Shown in pieces: positions 30,988 through 36,379 of a stretch of 36,379 nt of DNA. This stretch comes from Chara braunii (Eukaryota; Streptophyta; Charophyceae; Charales; Characeae), in assembly GCA_003427395.1 (NCBI GenBank), contig BFEA01000133.1:1593173-1629551 (forward strand). Direction: 5' to 3'. Every line of letters starts with the position of its first letter. Position 1 is the first letter of the stretch. The translations under genes were made by a program, and so were the position numbers. Below the pieces are notes generated by a model that saw nothing but the letters and a program-made list of their open reading frames with translations, did not search any database and was not told the DNA's origin.

Positions 30988-31689
30988 CATGCATACCTGC
31001 ACGAAAGGTATGGGATTAAGCCCAGATGGACAAGAAGAAAAGAGAGGAAGTGCCTACGTCTGCATGGCCAGGCTGAGGTGTGGGGGTCGTAGCCACACTT
31101 CACGCATCGATCCGGTCATGCAGGCATTCAGGCCAATTAGAACGGAGCATGCGAGGCGAGGAAGAAGGAAAAGGCGGGCAAACACAAGGGAAGCAAGAAA
31201 GAAGAAAGATACAGTTACAATCGCGCTCGCCAAAACGACAGTTACAGAAGATTAAGGGCGCGATCCAGTCGGAGCCCAGTTCCCTGCACAGCAAGATGTG
31301 CGCAGGTGCGGTGCAATGGGGGCTCGACATCGGTTGAAAATTCAAAAACGATATTTCCGCGCGATGATCGCGCCAAAATTCCCAGTGCTCACAGCAGAAC
31401 AAGAAAGAAGCTATGACATAGTTATTTCTCGTGCTTGCTAAGGAGCGCTACTCAACCGTTGGCACGGGATTTTTCCGACATTGATCCGACAACTTCCCGC
31501 AGAAAAACGAAAAGAAACGAGGACATCCATGCAACTTGCCCATCCGACCCATCTTCCCACCGTTCACCCGTCGTATTTCCCCAAGTAGCCTCACGCAGAA
31601 AGTCGAGCGGTTACAGAAAATAGTTCGTCACATATGTAACGCCCAGGGGGTTCCAATCTTGAGCAAACTCCTGCTTGCTCTCTCACGAG

Positions 31690-32250
31690 GCACCGATCAG
31701 TTGGTCTGAGGATCGGCGAGGAGCTAACACGTGCCACTTACCGTAGACTCTGAGTGTGGAAGTCATCCAATGTGGCATGCGTGCGCTCAATCTAAAATAT
31801 TGCCTGGGAATGGTAATCTGATTACGGGTGGGGGAGGTGGGGGATAGACTTGGGGGAGGGGAGGCATGAAGCGGTGAATTTCCTTGTCCCTGGAGGGGGG
31901 TGAGACGTAATGAATGGAGCGTGGATGCAAGGAAAGCGAGGGTGCCGTCATTGATGGGGGAGAGAGGCAAGGTAGTTAGGGTAGAGGGTGCAGAGGGTGC
32001 GGCGGATGGCGGTGCGGAAGTCGTCATATTCTTCGCACGTGGGAATCGTGCCCGCGACGACACAATAGACCTCTATATTATTATACTCCCGCCAATCCAT
32101 GTTAACGAGAAGTACGTGGAGGGGGAAGGAGGTGACGAGTGAGCGAGTAGTAGCATGTGGGAAGAGGGTGACCAGAAGGCGGGTGGCGTAAATGTGATAG
32201 AAGAGGGAGAGGGGAAATGGTTGTCAGGTATCAGGGAACGGGGTCGGCCT
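31690..32250 (-). pseudogene. ORF E (copy B), broken by stops and frameshift
   Basis: Colinear with 7078-7644. The best-preserved stretch runs from 'YATRLLVTLFPHATTRSLVT' through 'MDWREYNNIEVYCVVAGTIP' and 'FRTAIRRTLCTLYPNYLASL'. TGA codons at 32224-32226 and 31948-31950 stand where copy A has TGG (Trp), and a one-base loss lies near 32240. An overlapping Ser/Pro/Thr-rich frame (31683-32063) is also open in both copies and cannot be wholly excluded. Unknown family. Confidence 0.5.
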
Positions 32251-32550
32251 ACGAGCTGCTGGACGGTGAGGAAGTCACGGGGACGACGGGATAACGATCG
32301 GGGATGAAACCCGAGCGCCCATATCTCGACTTAAGCGAAGGGCTGCGAGTCGAACTGGGGAGGATTGGGAGGGCGATTGACTTCTTCGGCGGCACCGACT
32401 TCTCGATCCCTCCGTGGTGGCGCTTCCATCTCGTTCGTCTTCTGCTCGCGGCGGTTCTGGATTGCGCGCTGGATCGTCCTGCAGCAGTTGCGGTGACGTC
32501 CCTCCTGTTTCCTCGATTAGCCGCTTTTCTTCCACTGGCGTCCGTCTCCT

Positions 32551-33372
32551 CTACGCCACAACCTCTCTTTCTTCCCAGCGCAGCTCGTCGGGACTACTCG
32601 ACTCCACCACTTCACCCCCTTCTTCCTCCGATTCCGCTTGCCCTGAACTGGCTTCTTCTGACTCAGCGTCCTCCGATCCTTGGTAATTGGGACCGGACTC
32701 CCCATCTTCTTCCTCTGCCAATGCTTCTTCTTCGTCGCCCTCCTCTTCTTCTTCGTCGCCCTCCTCTTCTTTTTCACTCGTTTCTCCTGAGGGAGCGTGC
32801 CGGATGAGCGGGTCCCACATGGAAAGATCGGTGACGTCGACGTGTAGATACCCACCCGCCGAGGGTACGTAATAGCTCCCCTCCTCTAGTTCCGTACAGG
32901 TGGACCAAAGAAGATGCGGCTCGAGGGTCCGAGCGAGCGTGGCTGTCCCTGATCTCTCGTCACAATGTGAGAGGATCTCCAATGGCAGATCGTCCAGCAC
33001 TTGGGTTAGAAACACCAGCAGCTCGTCCGTAATGGGGCCTAGATGACCGTTGCGCACTTCTCCAAACGTGATCCCCAAACAATCTCCCTCCGTGTCTGTT
33101 CTCCAGCCTTGGATGAGCAACACTTCCACCTCGTCATCCGGGATCTCGTCCTCCGCACTCCTGTCTGCGGGTTCCCCCCAGTGGAAGGCGACCCCGAGGA
33201 GGCAGAAACTGAGTGCCACGTAGGTTTGCCACCAGTGTGTCCACTTGACCGTGTCTAGAATCGGCACATCTAATGGTTGGATCGTGAAGGAGAGGCATAC
33301 TTCTGCGGCGGATTGCCAAAACGTGGGGACGTCAGAGGGTAGACTGAAGGTAGAGAGGCGATGGCGGTTCAT
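32551..33372 (-). CDS. ORF C (copy B): acidic-tailed protein of unknown function
   Basis: The ORF has 273 codons from ATG 33370-33372, which overlaps the TGA of ORF B as ATGA. The globular part (residues 1 to about 205) aligns end to end with copy A. Then comes a Glu/Asp-rich tail with EEEGDEEEEEGDEEE-type runs. A TAG at 32551-32553 ends it, but in-frame similarity to copy A continues below (RLIEETGGTSPQLL), then a Ser/Arg-rich part, towards a TAG at 32249-32251 shared with A. The original protein was therefore longer, roughly 370 codons. Conservation is at protein level (9 of 14 differing codons silent among the first 23). There is no signal peptide or membrane helix, so an envelope role is unlikely. 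Possible roles such as Gag partner, silencing suppressor or chromatin targeting are speculation. Confidence 0.65.
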   Translation of the reverse strand: MNRHRLSTFSLPSDVPTFWQSAAEVCLSFTIQPLDVPILDTVKWTHWWQTYVALSFCLLGVAFHWGEPADRSAEDEIPDDEVEVLLIQGWRTDTEGDCLGITFGEVRNGHLGPITDELLVFLTQVLDDLPLEILSHCDERSGTATLARTLEPHLLWSTCTELEEGSYYVPSAGGYLHVDVTDLSMWDPLIRHAPSGETSEKEEEGDEEEEEGDEEEALAEEEDGESGPNYQGSEDAESEEASSGQAESEEEGGEVVESSSPDELRWEEREVVA

Positions 33373-34192
33373 TGAGGCCGAGCGAAGGGACGGAGCACAG
33401 GAAGGGTGACCTCTGGCGCGGTGGAGGAGACACGAAGCTGAAGATCGATGTCGTTTGTTGTTACGACACGATCACGTGGCCGGAACAGCCATTTCGTCAA
33501 AACGGACATATTATATTTTTTGAACGAAATCAAAACTGACTTTTTTTGCCAAAATCCGGTCGGAAGGTTTTGCTCCTGGGGGTCCTACATGTATCTGGTC
33601 TATTATTGAGACCAGATACAATTTGTTTTTTTTTTTGTTTTTTTTTTTTTGTTTTTTTTTTTTTAATTTGGTCTCAACCATAGACCAGATACATGTAGGG
33701 GGTCCGACGTTCTTGGAACGCCGGACCCCCAGGAGCAAAAAATTCCGACCGGATTTTGGCAAAAAAAGTCAGTTTTGATTTCGTTCAAAAAATATAATAT
33801 GTCCGTTTTGACGAAATGGCTGTTCGGGCCAATAATCGCACCCACTCCGTTGTGATGCGTGTTGCCCAGTCCCGCAGCTGTCGGAGGATGGAAGTGTGTC
33901 GTGATGGATGCAGTGTCGTGATGTCGACTGTGAAGATAACAATGACTGACACGTGGCTCTCGCCTGGTGGAGATAGGCACAAAAAGGCCGACACCTCGGC
34001 CAGTACTCGTGCCACTCCAGATTGCCCGAACTGGAACTCCGCCGCTGCGTGAATGGCCGCCGTACTGAAGAAGGCTGCGAATCGGAGAAGATCTGGACTC
34101 AACCGAGGATGCCGCACTTGCCGGATCGCTGAGAAGGCTCCCCCAGGTACCATTAGTCGCTCGTTGATCACCTGCTCCGTCGACAAACTCAT
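33369..34192 (-). pseudogene. ORF B (copy B), interrupted by a 341-bp fold-back insertion
   Basis: The ATG at 34190-34192 begins with MSLSTEQVINERLM as in copy A. The frame runs to about residue 122 ('LLAR'), where the fold-back element 33484-33824 is inserted. On its far side the reading resumes in line with copy A (RPRDRVVTTNDIDL, then a 25-residue tail ending ARPQ) and stops at TGA 33369-33371, overlapping the ORF C start. Without the insertion the ORF would have about 159 codons. Function unknown. The Gln after NDIDL confirms that the TGA at this place in copy A is a mutation. Confidence 0.65.
33484..33824. mobile_element. 341-bp near-perfect fold-back element with CGG target duplication
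   Basis: The arms begin AACAGCCATTTCGTCAAAAC and match as reverse complements for about 85 bp with almost no mismatch, then again through the CTACATGTATCTGGTCT part. They are separated by a T-rich loop (about 33623-33665) and one extra block in the right arm (about 33699-33722). CGG flanks both sides (33481-33483 and 33825-33827). Copy A lacks it. The high arm identity points to a recent insertion. No transposase ORF. Confidence 0.85.
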
Positions 34193-34336
34193 GGCGATGG
34201 AGGCGGAGTCGAAGACGATGGTTGCGAAGAGAAGGAGGATTCTAGAGAGTCGATGTCCTCATCTTGGCCGACGGACGATGCAGATGAAGGAGGAGAAGGG
34301 GAAGAATGGAGAGGGCGAAGGTAGGACACGTGTCGA

Positions 34337-34610
34337 TCAACTTTCTGACACCTCCGGTGACTGTCGTACCGTGTTCACCCCGCTTGGACCTAGCTCTACC
34401 ACGCGAAATCGCCCGAAGAACTGTGGCACTAGCTTGCCTTGGCGAGCACATTTCCTCACCTGCACCATGTCCCCTAATTTATACTGGGGCCGAGATCCAA
34501 CATTCCCATTTCGGGTCCCATAACTCCGAACCTGTCTACCGTGGGCCATTTCCGTCATCCGCTGCCTTTTTCGGATCAGTCAAGGGAGGACTTTTTCCAT
34601 TAGTTCTAAA
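34337..34610 (-). pseudogene. Integrase C-terminal GPY/F-like region of element B
   Basis: The frame continues from integrase after one TGA (shared with copy A, after 'VLP') with 'LIRKRQR', a basic segment (RKCARQGK) and 'QFFGRFRVVELGPSGVNTV', a GPY/F-type domain that in Ty3/gypsy integrases binds DNA or aids multimerisation. It stops at TGA 34337. The following Ser/Pro-rich frame, ending ...STPPPSP in the ATGA that starts ORF B, is conserved with copy A. Confidence 0.6.
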
Positions 34611-35457
34611 TGGAGTTGGGCCGTATCTTTAACCGTCGCTCTAGTGGTCCGTCGTGGAAGGGTCGTCTCATCATTTAGGCTCAGTAGGACGACACAGGGG
34701 CAGGCTATTGGTCCGGTCTTGAAAGGGGGTCAGACCCGTGGACTCGTGGGGTGTCCCCCGGTGGATAGCCAGGATATGGTGTACGATATTGGGCCAAGGC
34801 CTTGTGTCATTTGCCGCGATATTACATCGCAGGGCGGTCTTAATCACTCGATTGGCGTTTTCTACCAGTCCGTTGGATTGCGACGTGTGGGGAGTAGTGT
34901 TGTGAATAGAGACACTGTGTAGGACCAGGTTCCTCAAAAATTCCCCCCTAAATTCTGCCCCATTGTCCGTCAGAATCTCCTCGGTGTCCTGGTGCATCCC
35001 GAGAAAACGGTTGATGTATCGCGTGATTTCGGCCGCCTGTTGCGTCTTACACGGATAAGCCTCGATCCATTTTGAGAAATGGTCTACGAATACCAGTAGA
35101 ATTGAATACTCGCAGCTATTAGGTCCAGGGGGAACGACAATATCCGTGGTGTCCATACTAACCCTCTAGAATGGTCGTTCGACTACAGTGGGCACTATTG
35201 TCTTGGGCGGTTGAATCGGCGCCTTGTCAGCCGCGCAGACCTGACAGTTCCGGACGGTAAACTTAACATTGTCGCGAATGTTGGACCAGTACCGCTCATT
35301 TTTGTCAATTGCCGCCTCCGTGATTCTGAGAGTGAAATGGGCCGCAGTCTCCTCGTGGGCTGACTTAACCCAGTCATACCTTACGAACGGATGCGGGACA
35401 AACATCCAAATCCCACTTCCGTCCGTTTTTCGTTTCTCTAACCGTCCCTCATTTCAT
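34611..35457 (-). pseudogene. Integrase of element B (HHCC and DDE core), broken by stops and a frameshift
   Basis: In order it has the linker NEGRLEKRK, the HHCC finger (HEETAAH then CQVC), the first Asp in 'MDTTDIVVPPG', the second in 'ILTDNGAEFRGE' and the Glu in 'NGLVENANRVIK'. The DDE triad is complete. Defects are a TGA at 35455-35457 where A has TGG, a TAG at 35166-35168 where A has CAG, and a one-base gain near 34690 that moves the last 45 residues out of frame. High similarity to integrase A allows each lesion to be dated after their split. Confidence 0.8.
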
Positions 35458-35648
35458 CGGTAATCCTGAGCTCTCTCATTGGCCCGTCTCCGATCTTCCT
35501 TTGTGAAGTCTCGGAGAGGGTTCCCAACCACCGTAGCTATTAGAACGGGGTTTGTCCATACTTCAGCCCTTCTAAACCATCGGGTCTTTTCAAGCCTTTC
35601 CGACGTGGCCTCGAGGAATCGAGCCTCCGTCGGGATCTTATCGGTACG

Positions 35649-35810
35649 ACACAGAGGACATAGCCAAGGTTTGTTCGTATTCCGGCACTGGATACAGGAG
35701 CCATGGGCTCGTGAAACGCATTATTGGCATTCTACCCACTGGACATAGTCTTCCCCGCTTGGTCGCATAGAAACCGAATAGACTCTCGAAATTGCCTCGC
35801 AAAAATAGCA
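35649..35810 (-). pseudogene. PHD-like zinc finger between RNase H and integrase in element B
   Basis: The pol reading frame here has the metal-ligand pattern of a PHD finger. It has CYFC, a 26-residue loop ending 'YVQWVEC', C-x2-C with a TAA (35721-35723) between the two Cys, then x4-H-x2-C ('VSRAHGSC'), an 11-residue loop, and 'WLCPLC' with the Trp two residues before the seventh ligand. C-x2-C, C-x2-C, H-x2-C, C-x2-C plus that Trp is the Cys4-His-Cys3 signature. PHD fingers bind histone H3 tails, so a role in targeting integration to chromatin is plausible (inference). The corresponding region is deleted in element A. A RING or other zinc ribbon is the alternative. Confidence 0.55.
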
Positions 35811-35897
35811 AAATTTGTCAGGTAGGGAGCGAAAAGACGAGGATGAGAGGGGCGAAAGAGAAGCCTCAGAGTTACCTCTGTCACCCATCGCCACGTG

Positions 35898-36379
35898 CTA
35901 CTTCTTCTTGCGAGAAAGAATTGCCACTTGTTTGTACAGTGGCCTGTTGATCTGTTCCGGTTCTCTCCACGGAGTAATCTCTTCGACCTTAGCAACCCTT
36001 GTCAGACGGTGCAGTCGTGTCAATCCGTCTGCGTTCCCGTGCCGCTCCGTCTGCCGATGGATGATGCCAAAGTCGTATTCTTGCAGTTGTATCACTCAGC
36101 ATCCAGTCATGCCCGTGTAATTAGTGAGCCGTTTGAGAGTCAACAGGGGTTCGTGGTCTGTGACGAGGAGGAACTTCTGCCCGTATAAATACGGATGGAA
36201 GTGTTGAATTCCCCAAACCACCGCGTAGCATTCTCCTTGTGGAGCCAAATCGTTCCTCCTTTCGTCTGGTACGGTACGAAACGNGTACTCGATGACGTGT
36301 TCGCGACCGCCGTTCCCCTTCTGCGCCAGGATAGCGGAGATTGCCTCATGCTGCCAATCTGTGATGAGTATGAATTGCT
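35898..36379 (-). pseudogene. RNase H region of element B pol, cut by the window end
   Basis: Reading from the window end it has 'FILITDWQHEAISAILAQ', then 'ECYAVVWGIQHFHPYLYGQK', then 'LLVTDHEPLLTLK', then 'LQEYDFGIIHRQTERHGNAD', the ordered motifs of Ty3/gypsy RNase H including the Asp of TD, the Glu of GECYA and the Asp of TDHE. A TGA at 36096-36098 stands where the family usually has Trp, and a TAG at 35898 separates it from the PHD-like region. One N at 36283. RT lies beyond the window. Confidence 0.8.

Larger units (their letters stand above)
29558..31632 (-). mobile_element. 3' LTR of element B, 2075 bp
   Basis: The + strand edges are TGTGACG (29558) and CGTCACA (31626-31632), exact inverted 7-mers. 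The right edge coincides with that of LTR copy 0 at 1030. It contains ORF D, a long CT microsatellite (30643-30721) and a TATA-like box (30978-30987). If that box works, transcripts would start around 30950, leaving about 1.4 kb of R/U5 that includes ORF D. Confidence 0.6.
29558..36379 (-). mobile_element. Element B: second copy of the element A family, extends beyond the window
   Basis: In minus order from the window end it has RNase H, PHD-like finger, integrase, GPY/F tail, ORF B, ORF C, ORF E, then the long 3' LTR with ORF D. It is colinear with element A wherever both are present, but retains RNase H and the pre-integrase region deleted in A. Several in-frame stops, two or more frameshifts and a 341-bp fold-back insertion (33484-33824) make it defective. 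gag, protease and RT lie beyond 36379. Confidence 0.8.

Noticed and set aside
30464-31019. Glu-Arg and Ser-Leu repeat ORFs
   Set aside because: Translations of the CT/GA microsatellite in LTR B; array length differs between LTR copies.
31683-32063. Ser/Pro/Thr-rich minus ORF, with a counterpart at 7074-7349
   Set aside because: It overlaps ORF E in another frame. Residue conservation is lower than for ORF E and composition is biased, so ORF E is preferred.
32551-33372. ORF C as an envelope-like protein
   Set aside because: No signal peptide, no transmembrane helix, and a long acidic tail; the env-like third ORF of some plant elements does not fit.

Overview
This is a repeat-dominated window of a eukaryotic nuclear genome. 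No intact single-copy host gene is recognisable. The host is most likely a plant or streptophyte alga, and not a flowering plant. Two observations support this. First, the retrotransposon primer-binding sites resemble the 3' end of plant initiator-Met tRNA. Second, a nuclear-embedded plastid fragment at 17427-17516 reads as psaM, a photosystem I gene that angiosperm plastids have lost. A charophyte such as Chara, a bryophyte, a fern or a gymnosperm would all fit; the species is inference.

Layout on the + strand: 1-1030 is a truncated long-terminal-repeat (LTR) copy. 1031-4336 has low-complexity tracts and no clear gene. 4337-14295 is element A, a minus-strand Ty3/gypsy-like retrotransposon with a long 3' LTR (4536-6943), an internal region (6944-14070) and a truncated 5' LTR (14071-14295). 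14296-23470 is a mosaic of tandem repeats, fold-back (MITE-like) elements, the psaM fragment, a degenerate LINE with its A-tail, and a satellite of tandem hairpins. About 23470-27200 is element C, a decayed relative, followed by its probable LTR (27200-29557). 29558-36379 is element B, a second copy of the element A family, which runs off the window end.

Elements A and B are the interesting part. Beyond gag, protease, RT, RNase H and integrase they carry extra sense-strand ORFs that I cannot assign to any known family. ORF B and ORF C lie just downstream of integrase and are joined by ATGA stop/start overlaps. ORF E follows ORF C. ORF D lies inside the long LTR, downstream of a conserved TATA-like box. 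The copies of these ORFs differ mainly at synonymous positions: in one 19-codon stretch of ORF D, ten codons differ and all ten changes are silent. They were therefore real proteins under selection. Element B pol also holds a PHD-like Cys4-His-Cys3 finger between RNase H and integrase. Both copies are now defective, through stops, deletions and two fold-back insertions. The intact family elsewhere in this genome would be the object to study.
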